Below the pieces are notes generated by a model. It made no database searches, was not told where the DNA came from, and worked only from the letters and a program-made list of their open reading frames with translations. The position numbers and the translations under genes are program-made. Below are positions 34,884-42,037 of a stretch of DNA of 64,000 nucleotides, in pieces (within the stretch, counting starts at the first letter, position 1; every line of letters begins with the position of its first letter). The stretch is from contig JBDZUM010000001.1 in assembly GCA_040255215.1 (NCBI GenBank), forward strand, positions 1 through 64,000, in the 5' to 3' direction. The DNA is from JAQSWP01 sp040255215 (GTDB lineage Bacteria; Pseudomonadota; Alphaproteobacteria; Reyranellales; JAQSWP01).

Positions 34884-35621
34884 TCAGGCGGCGGATTTCG
34901 CGCGCGCCTCCTGCACCAGCGCGATCAGCGCCTGACGCGCCTCGTTGGCGCTGGTGACCGGCTGGGCAAAGGCCAGCCGCGCCACGTTGCCGGCCGACCG
35001 CAGGTCGACGCCGGCGCGATCGACGCCGGTCAGGCGCCAGCCGCCGCCCGACAGGCCCAGCAGCCGGCTGGCGTAGAGCTCGACGGCGTCGGCGTGATCT
35101 TCATTCATGTGCTGCACGATGCCCGCCTCGTGCTCGACCAGCTTGTCCCGCAGCGCGTCCGGCGTCAGCAGTGCGGCGCCGTCGATCCAGTCGATGCGGC
35201 CGAAGCCCGACACCAGATGGGCGCGCTCGACGGCCACGCGATAGAAGGCGAAATCCTTGAATCCGGCATAGGCCTCCGCTTCCGGATGGCGCGCGACGTA
35301 GCGGGCGCGCAGACGCGGCTCGTCGCTTCTCTCGGCGCGCCCCATGACACTAAGCCGCGCGCCGGTGAGCGCGTGCGCCAGGCCGATCGTGCCGTCGAAC
35401 AGCAGACAGACGCGATCGTCGGCCATGATCGCCTTCGTATGCTCGGCGAGCTGCGAGATCAGCAGGATCGGCGACAGATCGTGATCGACGGCGACCAGCG
35501 CCAGCGAGGCGTAGGGCGCGGCGCTCCCCTCGCCCGGCAGCAAGGTCGCCAGCGCGGCACGGTCGACGGCGCGCAGCAGGTGACGGGCAGTGGCGATCTG
35601 GTCGGGCAAAACTTGCTTCAT
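34884..35621 (-). CDS. HugZ-family protein (split-barrel FMN-like fold plus DUF2470)
   Basis: A 245-aa protein. The N-terminal two thirds form a pyridoxamine-phosphate-oxidase-like split barrel (ALATLLPGEGSAAPYASLALVAV; AIMADDRVCLLFDG), and the C-terminal part contains the DUF2470 motif HMNEDHADAVELYA. Family members include HugZ heme oxygenases and uncharacterised relatives. AGGAG before the ATG at 35621 supports this start against an upstream in-frame ATG. No heme-uptake genes are nearby, so heme degradation is only a possibility. Confidence 0.85.
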   Translation of the reverse strand: MKQVLPDQIATARHLLRAVDRAALATLLPGEGSAAPYASLALVAVDHDLSPILLISQLAEHTKAIMADDRVCLLFDGTIGLAHALTGARLSVMGRAERSDEPRLRARYVARHPEAEAYAGFKDFAFYRVAVERAHLVSGFGRIDWIDGAALLTPDALRDKLVEHEAGIVQHMNEDHADAVELYASRLLGLSGGGWRLTGVDRAGVDLRSAGNVARLAFAQPVTSANEARQALIALVQEARAKSAA

Positions 35622-35935
35622 CGAGGGCTCCTGATGCTGGACGCGATTCGCGGATGGCGTGTCCATCAGTTGCCCCGTCAGGGCGCCTAGGAGCGGTCGG
35701 GATCGAACCGGCGTTGCGAATGCGCAAGCAGCGGCATAACGCCGGGCGGCAGGCGATGGCAAGGTGGAAAACGCCCGTCCGTCCACGGAATCGCCGCACT
35801 CGACCGGCCGAGTACGGCGTGAAACGCCTTGCGATCGTGCCGATCCGGGCCAATATCGGCCGCAGACCGGCCATGATACGGTCACAACTGGGCTTATGCT
35901 TCCAGCCGGCCCGCAACAACACAGGGTTTAACGCC
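35622..35935. other. 314-base divergent spacer HugZ-like gene / chvI
   Basis: Holds the promoters of both flanking genes. At 35688-35712 the reverse strand resembles the T-arm and 3' acceptor strand of a tRNA (GGTTCGATCCCGACCGCTCC), but no other tRNA part is present. A frame is open across the spacer in phase with chvI, without a ribosome site or conserved sequence. Confidence 0.5.
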
Positions 35936-36631
35936 GTGCGCAAGACGATCGCTCTGGTCGACGACGACCGCAACATCCTGACCTCCGTCGCCATGACGCT
36001 CGAGGCCGAGGGTTTCACCGTCAAGACCTTCAACGACGGCGCGCAGGCGCTGGAGGGCATGACCGCCGCGCCGCCCGATCTCGCCATCCTCGACATCAAG
36101 ATGCCGCGCATGGACGGCATGGAGCTGCTCAACCGGCTGCGCAAGGTCTCGCCGCTGCCGGTGATCTTCCTGACGTCGAAGGACGACGAGATCGACGAGG
36201 TGCTGGGACTGCGCATGGGCGCCGACGACTACATCACCAAGCCGTTCTCGCAGCGGCTGCTGCTGGAGCGCATCCGCGCCCTGCTGCGCCGCTCGGAGAA
36301 CGGCGGCGAGAAGGGCGTCAAGGCCAACGACGCCATCGTGCGCGGCGAGCTGGTGCTCGATCCCTCGCGCCACCTTTGCACCTGGAAGGGCAAGGAAGCC
36401 GCACTCACAGTGACGGAATTCCTGATCCTGAAATCGCTGGCCGAGCGGCCGGGCCACGTCAAGAACCGCGACCAGTTGATGGATGCGGCGTATGGTGAGA
36501 CGGTGTACGTGGACGACCGCACCATCGACAGCCACATCAAGCGGCTGCGCAAGAAGTTCCGCGAGGTCGATGACGAGTTTGACCAGATCGAGACCCTCTA
36601 CGGCATCGGCTACCGCTACCGCGACGCCTGA
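35936..36631 (+). CDS. chvI: Two-component response regulator ChvI
   Basis: A 231-aa OmpR-type regulator. The receiver starts KTIALVDDDRNILTSV, which is characteristic of ChvI, with phospho-acceptor Asp53 (LAILDIKMP) and the conserved Lys in DYITKPF. The winged-helix output ends LYGIGYRYRDA. The GTG at 35936 begins the standard family sequence. ChvI controls envelope, exopolysaccharide, acid and host-adaptation genes in alphaproteobacteria and is paired with ChvG immediately downstream. Confidence 0.95.
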   Translation: MRKTIALVDDDRNILTSVAMTLEAEGFTVKTFNDGAQALEGMTAAPPDLAILDIKMPRMDGMELLNRLRKVSPLPVIFLTSKDDEIDEVLGLRMGADDYITKPFSQRLLLERIRALLRRSENGGEKGVKANDAIVRGELVLDPSRHLCTWKGKEAALTVTEFLILKSLAERPGHVKNRDQLMDAAYGETVYVDDRTIDSHIKRLRKKFREVDDEFDQIETLYGIGYRYRDA

Positions 36632-38306
36632 TCCGGCCGCCGCGCGCGGCCGGCGTGCGGCCGCACCGGCGGAGGCGGGGGACGCCGCGAGGCCGGCCCG
36701 GCCGCCCCGCACCGCCCGGCGCCGGCGCTTCTCGCCCCTCACCCGCCGCATCCTGGCGCTCAACATGCTGCCGCTGGCGCTGCTCGCCGGCGGCGTCATC
36801 TTTCTGGGCCAGTACGAGGACGAGCTGATCGAGGGCGAGCTGTCGGCGCTGCGCGTGCAGGCCGAGATGGTGGCGGCCGGGCTGGGCGAAGGCGCCACGC
36901 GCGGCATCACCGCCAACGACCAGCGCATCGACGCCGAACTGTCGCGGCAGATGGTGGTGCGGCTGGTGCAGCCGACCGGCGTGCGCGCCCGGCTGTTCGT
37001 CACCACCGGCGAACTGGTGGCCGATTCGCTGACCCTGCCGGGGCTGGGGGCGCAGCGCATCGAAGTCGCCGAACTGCCGCCGCCCAGCGAGCCGAGCTGG
37101 ACCGATTTCATCGACGAGATTCCCGCCTGGTTCGACCAGCTGCTCGCCTATCGCCGCACCTATCCGCCCTACGGCGAATCGGCGGTGCAGATCGCGCGCG
37201 ACTACCAGGAGGTGGCGCTGGCGCTGCGCGGCAACACCGCCAGCGCCATCCGCACCGACCGGCGCGACCGGCGCATCCTGTCGGTGGCGGTGCCGGTGCA
37301 GCGCTACAAGGAAGTGCTGGGCGCGCTGATGCTGTCGCACGACGACAGCAAGGTCGGCGCCAGCCTGCGCCAGGTGCGGCTCGACATCCTGAAGGTCGCC
37401 GGCATCTCGCTGGTCGCCACCATCCTGCTGTCGCTCTATCTCGCCGGCACCATAACGCAGCCGGTGCGGCGGCTGGCGGTGGCGGCGGCGCGGGTGCGCT
37501 CGAACGACGGCGACAAGCCCGCGATCCCCGACCTGTCCGATCGCAAGGACGAGATCGGCGATCTTTCGGGCGCGCTGCGCGAGATGACCGAGGCGCTGTG
37601 GAAACGCATGAACGCCATCGAGCGCTTCGCCGCCGACGTGGCGCACGAGTTGAAGAACCCGCTGACCTCGCTGCGCTCGGCGGTCGAGACCGCGACGCGG
37701 GTCGAGAATCCCGAAAAGCGCGCCAAGCTGATGGGCATCGTGCTCGACGACGTCAACCGGCTGAACCGGCTGATCAGCGACATCTCCGACGCCTCGCGGC
37801 TGGATGCCGAGCTGATGCGCGTCGATCTGCAGCCGGTCGACCTGCAGACGATGTTCGAGGAGATGATCGACATCTATCGCGGCGCGCAGCTGCAGAAGGC
37901 CGACGTCAAGGTCGAGCTGGTGGTGCAGGGCAAGGGCCCGTTCCGCGCCCTGGGCCATGACGGCCGGCTGGGACAGGTGTTCCGCAACCTGCTCGACAAC
38001 GCCATCTCGTTCAGCCCGCCGGGCGGCATCATCACCATCACGCTGTCGCGCGACGGCGGCTCGGCCATCGTCATGGTCGAGGATCAGGGGCCGGGCATTC
38101 CCGACAACAAGCTGGAGGCGGTGTTCTCGCGCTTCTACAGCGAGCGGCCCGAGGGCGAGCGTTTCGGCACGCATTCCGGGCTCGGCCTGTCGATCGCGCG
38201 GCAGATCGTCGAGACCTATCGCGGCACCATCATCGCCGCCAACCGGCGCGACGAGCGCGGCAAGGTCAGCGGCGCGCGCTTCACGGTGATGCTGCCGGTG
38301 GCGTGA
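36579..38306 (+). CDS. chvG: Sensor histidine kinase ChvG (start uncertain)
   Basis: A membrane sensor kinase of about 575 aa. After a basic, disordered leader come a membrane helix (ILALNMLPLALLAGGVIF), a periplasmic domain of about 190 residues, a second helix (ILKVAGISLVATILLSLYLAG), HAMP, the H-box (RFAADVAHELKNPLTSLRS), N-box (FRNLLDNAISFSP) and G-boxes (VEDQGPGIP; GTHSGLGLSIARQI). No ATG or GTG lies in frame between the chvI stop and the first helix; the only nearby initiator is a TTG at 36579, overlapping chvI by 53 bases, used here provisionally. The phase and domains are certain, the start is not. Confidence 0.9.
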   Translation: MTRSRPSTASATATATPDPAAARGRRAAAPAEAGDAARPARPPRTARRRRFSPLTRRILALNMLPLALLAGGVIFLGQYEDELIEGELSALRVQAEMVAAGLGEGATRGITANDQRIDAELSRQMVVRLVQPTGVRARLFVTTGELVADSLTLPGLGAQRIEVAELPPPSEPSWTDFIDEIPAWFDQLLAYRRTYPPYGESAVQIARDYQEVALALRGNTASAIRTDRRDRRILSVAVPVQRYKEVLGALMLSHDDSKVGASLRQVRLDILKVAGISLVATILLSLYLAGTITQPVRRLAVAAARVRSNDGDKPAIPDLSDRKDEIGDLSGALREMTEALWKRMNAIERFAADVAHELKNPLTSLRSAVETATRVENPEKRAKLMGIVLDDVNRLNRLISDISDASRLDAELMRVDLQPVDLQTMFEEMIDIYRGAQLQKADVKVELVVQGKGPFRALGHDGRLGQVFRNLLDNAISFSPPGGIITITLSRDGGSAIVMVEDQGPGIPDNKLEAVFSRFYSERPEGERFGTHSGLGLSIARQIVETYRGTIIAANRRDERGKVSGARFTVMLPVA

Positions 38307-38324
38307 GGCGGCGCGAGTGCGGCG

Positions 38325-39215
38325 TCAGATCTGGGGCAGCACGAACAGCAGCAGCAGCGGCAGGAAGGCGAAGGTCAGCAGGGTGGTGATGACCACCATG
38401 CCGGCGACGTCGGCCGGCTCGCGCTTGAAGCGCTGGGCGAAGAGATAGTTGAACACCGCCGTCGGCATGCTGGCCTGGATGATCAGCACGCCGCGGGCGG
38501 TGCCTTCGAGCCCCAGCGCCCAGGCGATGCCCAGCCCGACCAGAAAGCCGCCGCACAGGCGCAGCAGCGACAGGCCGAGCGCGCGCGGCAGGCGGTTGAC
38601 CTTGAGCTGCGCCAGCGACACGCCGAGTGCCGTCACCATCAGCGGAATGGCGACGCCGCCCATCAGGCTGGTGGTGTTGTAGAGCCAGTCGGGCGAAGGC
38701 GTGCCGCTCAGCATGAAGGCCAGGCCGGCGATGAGCGCGTAGACGATCGGCGTGTGCAGCAGGCGGCGCACCGACCATTCGCCCGAGGCGAGGGCGGCGC
38801 CGAGCGTGAACTGGCCGACCGAGTTGACGGTGAACACCGCGATGCCCAGCGCCAGGCCCGCTTCGCCGAAGGCGAACAGGCACAGCGGCAGGCCGAGATT
38901 GCCGGTGTTGGGAAACATCAGCGCCGGCAGGTAGGAATGGACCGGCAGCTTCAGCGCCCAGAGCGCCAGCCGGCCGATGACGGCGAAGCCCAGCCCGGCG
39001 AGGAAGGCGGCCAGCGCCACCTCGCCGAAAGCGGCGGGGCTGACCGACAGGCGGCTCAAGGTGGCGAAGATCAGGCACGGCGTCGCCAGGTTGGTGACGA
39101 TGGCCATGACCATTTCCGAATCGAACGGCCGGCCCGAGCGCGCCCAGTACCAGCCGAGGCCAGACAGGATGAAGACGGGCGCCAGAATGGCGAAGAGCTG
39201 GGAGACGACTTCCAT
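38325..39215 (-). CDS. AEC-family transporter
   Basis: A 296-aa permease of the auxin-efflux-carrier superfamily with about ten membrane helices; family features are LFAILAPVFILSGLGWYWAR, NTGNLGLPLCLFAFGE and the mirrored second half with a GVLIIQASMPTAVFNYLFA segment. Bacterial relatives move dicarboxylates such as malate. It lies in reverse between chvG and hprK, genes that are usually adjacent, so it looks like an insertion into a conserved operon. Confidence 0.9.
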   Translation of the reverse strand: MEVVSQLFAILAPVFILSGLGWYWARSGRPFDSEMVMAIVTNLATPCLIFATLSRLSVSPAAFGEVALAAFLAGLGFAVIGRLALWALKLPVHSYLPALMFPNTGNLGLPLCLFAFGEAGLALGIAVFTVNSVGQFTLGAALASGEWSVRRLLHTPIVYALIAGLAFMLSGTPSPDWLYNTTSLMGGVAIPLMVTALGVSLAQLKVNRLPRALGLSLLRLCGGFLVGLGIAWALGLEGTARGVLIIQASMPTAVFNYLFAQRFKREPADVAGMVVITTLLTFAFLPLLLLFVLPQI

Positions 39216-39349
39216 GCGCGGTGCAACGAAGCGGATGCGGTTGGGCCGCGCCACAAAGCGCCGGCCGCCCCGCCCTGTCAAGCCGGGGCGGCGAAACGCA
39301 ACGCAGGGCCGCGTTGACGCCGGCGCGCGGCAGGCTCAGTCTGCGCCTC

Positions 39350-39817
39350 ATGCCGGACACCAAGTCGGACGCCGCCGCCGGGCAACAGGTTTTCGTCCAT
39401 GCCACCGCCGTCGCCGTCGAGCGCCGCGGCGTGCTGCTGCTGGGGCCGTCGGGCAGCGGCAAGTCGGATCTGGCGCTGCGCCTGATCGATTCCGGCGGCC
39501 GGCTGATCGCCGACGACCAGGTGATCCTGGTGCGCCAGCAGGACCGGCTGATCGCCAGCGCGCCGCCGGCGCTGGCCGGGCGCATCGAGGCGCGCGGCAT
39601 CGGCATCCTCACGCTCGACGGCAAATTTCTGTGGCGGCGCATGCCGATGGCGCTGGCGGTCGAGCTGGCGCCGGCCGAGCGCATCGAACGTCTGCCGGAA
39701 AAGGCGACCCGCGATTTTCTTGGCATCGCCCTGCCGCTGATCAGGCTGGCGCCGTTCGAAGCCTCGGCGCCGGCCAAGCTGCGGCTGGCGCTGGCCTGCG
39801 GCGCGGCGGCGGCCTGA
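39350..39817 (+). CDS. hprK: HPr kinase/phosphorylase, short alphaproteobacterial form
   Basis: A 155-aa protein with P-loop LLGPSGSGKSDLALRLI at residues 31-47 and LIADDQVIL. It consists only of the C-terminal kinase domain; the N-terminal domain of Firmicutes HprK is absent, as is normal in alphaproteobacteria. It phosphorylates or dephosphorylates a serine of HPr (encoded at 41171-41464) and so tunes the regulatory PTS. It begins the run hprK-rapZ-EIIA-ptsH, all closely spaced or overlapping. Confidence 0.92.
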   Translation: MPDTKSDAAAGQQVFVHATAVAVERRGVLLLGPSGSGKSDLALRLIDSGGRLIADDQVILVRQQDRLIASAPPALAGRIEARGIGILTLDGKFLWRRMPMALAVELAPAERIERLPEKATRDFLGIALPLIRLAPFEASAPAKLRLALACGAAAA

Positions 39818-39819
39818 CG

Positions 39820-40770
39820 ATGGCGACGCAAGCCCAGGCGCCGCGGCGCGTCGTGCTGATCACCGGCCTGTCCGGCGCCGGCCGCGCCACAGCACTCAAG
39901 GCGCTGGAAGACCAGGGCTTCGAGGCGGTCGACAACATGCCGCTGTCGCTGCTGGCCGATCTGCTGCGGCCGCAGGCGCAGGCGCGCGTTTCGCATCTGG
40001 CGCTGGGACTCGACGTGCGTACGCGCGATTTCGCCAGCGACACCTTCCTCGCCGAACTGGCCACGCTGCGCGGCCGCGACGACATCGCCGCCGAGCTGGT
40101 GTTCCTCGACTGCGACAGCGAGGTGCTGTTGCGCCGCTTCACCGAAACGCGGCGGCGGCATCCGCTGGCGGTCGACCGGCCCGTACTCGACGGCATCGTC
40201 GAGGAGCGCCGCATCCTGGCGCCGCTGCAGGACGTGGCCGACCAGGTGATCGACACCTCGCAGCTCGGCCCGCACGATCTCAAGCGGTTGCTGTCCTCGC
40301 GCTTCGCCGGCGATGGCGCACCGGGCCTGCGACTGGTGGTGGTGTCGTTCTCCTATCGCCGCGGCCTGCCGCGCGAGGCCGACCTGGTGTTCGACGCGCG
40401 TTTCCTCGCCAACCCGCACTACGTGCCGGCGCTGAAACCGCTGTCGGGGCGCGACCGCGCGGTCGCGGAATTCGTCGAGGCGGACCCGGACTTCGCCGCT
40501 TTCCTCAACGGAATCAAATCGTTGATGGGGCCGCTCTTGCCCCGTTACGAAAAAGAGGGCAAGAGCTACTTGACCGTGGCGGTGGGCTGCACCGGCGGCC
40601 GGCATCGCTCGGTCTTCGTCGCCGAGGCGCTGGCGCAGTGGCTGGCGCGGCTGGGAAAAAGCGTTACGCTGGCCCATCGCGATCTGGGCGCGGACGCGGC
40701 ATCGGACGGCACCCTGTCGAAAGACGCAATGTCGAAAAGCGAATCGGAGTCTCTGGGAGTGGTTGGATGA
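39820..40770 (+). CDS. rapZ: RNase adapter/nucleotide-binding protein RapZ (YvcJ family)
   Basis: A 316-aa P-loop protein. Its loop reads GLSGAGRAT (residues 16-24), with Arg in place of the usual Lys. Other family marks are ALEDQGFEAVDNMPLSLL, RRHPLAVDRPVLDGIVEERR, and the C-terminal CTGGRHRSVFVAE. In enterobacteria RapZ directs RNase E to the GlmZ sRNA to adjust glucosamine-6-phosphate synthesis; in alphaproteobacteria the role is less clear. It follows hprK by two bases and overlaps the EIIA start (ATGA). Confidence 0.93.
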   Translation: MATQAQAPRRVVLITGLSGAGRATALKALEDQGFEAVDNMPLSLLADLLRPQAQARVSHLALGLDVRTRDFASDTFLAELATLRGRDDIAAELVFLDCDSEVLLRRFTETRRRHPLAVDRPVLDGIVEERRILAPLQDVADQVIDTSQLGPHDLKRLLSSRFAGDGAPGLRLVVVSFSYRRGLPREADLVFDARFLANPHYVPALKPLSGRDRAVAEFVEADPDFAAFLNGIKSLMGPLLPRYEKEGKSYLTVAVGCTGGRHRSVFVAEALAQWLARLGKSVTLAHRDLGADAASDGTLSKDAMSKSESESLGVVG

Positions 40771-41174
40771 TCGGCATGGTGCTGGTAACGCACGGCCGGC
40801 TGGCGATCGAGTTCATCGCCGCGCTGGAACACGTCGTCGGGCCGCAGCGCCAGATCGGGGCGGTCTGCATCGGACCCGAGGACGACATGGAGAAGCGGCG
40901 GCAGGAGATCCTCGACCGCATCGCCGAGTGCGACAGCGGCCAGGGCGTCGTGGTGCTGACCGACATGTTCGGCGGCACGCCTTCCAACCTGGCGATCTCG
41001 ACCATGGACCGCGCCCGCGTCGAAGTGATCGCCGGCGTCAACCTGCCGATGCTGATCAAGCTCGCCTCCGCGCGCGCCGGCATGCCGCTGGCGCAGGCGG
41101 TGGCCGCCGCCCAGGAGGCGGGACGGAAATACATCAACGTCGCCTCCAAGCTGCTCGCCAAGGAGGCCTCGTGA
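40767..41174 (+). CDS. PTS EIIA component, mannose/fructose family (regulatory)
   Basis: A 135-aa EIIA(Man) domain. The phosphorylated histidine is His9 in MVLVTHGRLA; LTDMFGGTPSNLAI is the conserved active-site partner. No EIIB/C/D permease genes are nearby, which fits the regulatory PTS of alphaproteobacteria where this protein receives phosphate from HPr without transporting sugar. It overlaps rapZ upstream and ptsH downstream (GTGA at 41171-41174). Confidence 0.94.
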   Translation: MIGMVLVTHGRLAIEFIAALEHVVGPQRQIGAVCIGPEDDMEKRRQEILDRIAECDSGQGVVVLTDMFGGTPSNLAISTMDRARVEVIAGVNLPMLIKLASARAGMPLAQAVAAAQEAGRKYINVASKLLAKEAS

Positions 41175-41464
41175 GCGTAGCTGCCCAGGCGGGTGCGATT
41201 TCGAGAACAGTCACTATCGTCAACCAGCGCGGCCTGCACGCGCGCGCCGCCGCCAAGTTCGTGCGGCTGGCCGCGCAATACGATGCGGCGGTGACGGTGG
41301 CCAATGCCGACAACGAGGTCTCGGCCCTGTCGATCATGGGGCTGATGATGCTGGCCGCCAGCCCCGGCACCCAGGTGGTGCTGCGCGCCTCCGGCCGCCA
41401 GGCTGAAGAGGCGCTGACGGCGCTGGAAGACCTGATCTGCTCGCGTTTCGGCGAGGGCGAGTAG
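41171..41464 (+). CDS. ptsH: Phosphocarrier protein HPr
   Basis: A 97-aa HPr. His23 in QRGLHARAAAKF is the phosphate carrier and Ser54 in SALSIMGLMML is the HprK target site; both are present, so it can be controlled by the neighbouring kinase. The GTG start overlaps the EIIA stop. Enzyme I is not in this window. Confidence 0.95.
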   Translation: MSVAAQAGAISRTVTIVNQRGLHARAAAKFVRLAAQYDAAVTVANADNEVSALSIMGLMMLAASPGTQVVLRASGRQAEEALTALEDLICSRFGEGE

Positions 41465-41472
41465 GTTTTTCC

Positions 41473-41488
41473 GGCGGCCTTCGCCGCC
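41473..41488 (+). terminator. Stem-loop after ptsH
   Basis: GGCGGC-CTTC-GCCGCC, a perfect six-base-pair stem with a stable UUCG-like tetraloop context, starts nine bases after the ptsH stop. No T-run follows, so it may act as a 3' stabiliser or a Rho-associated end. Confidence 0.5.
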
Positions 41489-41496
41489 TCCCCCGA

Positions 41497-41510
41497 TTGC
41501 GCCAGATCAA
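41497..41510 (+). promoter_or_regulatory. FixK/FNR-type binding site
   Basis: TTGCGCCAGATCAA matches the FixK2/FnrL pattern TTG(A/C)-N6-(T/G)CAA exactly. Its centre (41503.5) lies about 29 bases before a -10-like TACAGT (41533-41538), so a start near 41545 would put the box at about -41.5, the class II activator position. The regulated gene would be the 97-aa protein at 41597, implying oxygen or redox control. Confidence 0.6.
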
Positions 41511-41596
41511 GCCGGAACCGCCCGTTCCGCATTACAGTTCTGTTTCGTCGGGGCTGCGGATTTTATGGCCCGGAATCCCAACACGGGGGCTGGATC

Positions 41597-41890
41597 ATGA
41601 TTTCACTGGAAGATTGCGTGGCGCTGTGCGGGCTCAGCGAGGAGGAGATTCTCGCCGTCGCCGAGCACGAGCAGCTGCCGGAAATCGAGGCCGCCGCACT
41701 GGCGCAGTATCTGCTGCGCGGCCGCGACGGCACGCGGCTCATCCGCGAGATGATCGTCGACGACATTCGCGCCGCCCAGGGCGCCGGCGATCGGGCGCGG
41801 GTGCAGTCCCTCCTGCACGTGCTGCACCATTATCTGCGGCAGCATCCTGAGGCGCGCTCGCCGCAGCATCCCTGGAGCCGCCTGTTCTGA
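41597..41890 (+). CDS. Conserved hypothetical protein (97 aa) behind a FixK/FNR-type box
   Basis: A small, soluble, largely helical protein starting MISLEDCVALCGLSEEEILAV. Two cysteines (Cys7 and Cys11) lie in the first helix, and a basic His-rich tail follows (LLHVLHHYLRQHPEARSPQHPW). No enzyme motif is seen. The helical start resembles a degenerate helix-turn-helix segment but is too short to assign. The upstream FixK/FNR-like site suggests microaerobic expression. It sits between ptsH and ahcY without belonging to either operon. Confidence 0.8.
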   Translation: MISLEDCVALCGLSEEEILAVAEHEQLPEIEAAALAQYLLRGRDGTRLIREMIVDDIRAAQGAGDRARVQSLLHVLHHYLRQHPEARSPQHPWSRLF

Positions 41891-41932
41891 ACCGGCGCCG
41901 CCACCGAAAACGCGGATAAAGCCGGCCTTATA

Positions 41933-41950
41933 TGCGGCAAGTTTGCCGCA
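41933..41950. promoter_or_regulatory. Perfect 18-base palindrome upstream of ahcY
   Basis: TGCGGCAA-GT-TTGCCGCA: eight-base perfect arms with a two-base centre. It ends ten bases before the -35 of the predicted ahcY promoter, an activator-like position near -53. No known operator consensus is matched with certainty. Confidence 0.5.
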
Positions 41951-41959
41951 GGGGCGCGG

Positions 41960-41988
41960 TTGTCGCTGCCGGCCGGCGCGGCTATAAG
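41960..41988 (+). promoter_or_regulatory. Predicted sigma70 promoter of ahcY
   Basis: -35 TTGTCG (41960-41965), 17-base spacer, -10 TATAAG (41983-41988). Predicted start near 41995, leader about 43 bases. Four of six consensus bases at -35 and five of six at -10. Confidence 0.5.
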
Positions 41989-42037
41989 CCTGCGGCAGCC
42001 GGTCGCATGCCGGCGAAAACCTTCAAGGAGTGGCGGG

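Noticed and set aside
35688..35712. tRNA T-arm-like sequence on the reverse strand (GGTTCGATCCCGACCGCTCC)
   Set aside because: The T-loop pattern is good, but the T-stem has a mismatch and no matching acceptor 5' strand, D-arm or anticodon arm lies within 80 bases. It may be a remnant of an integration event or chance; an intact tRNA is not supported.
41891..42037. SAH or SAM riboswitch upstream of ahcY
   Set aside because: I looked for the conserved core of the known SAH/SAM classes and found only a short palindrome and a promoter; the predicted 43-base leader is too short for an SAH aptamer.
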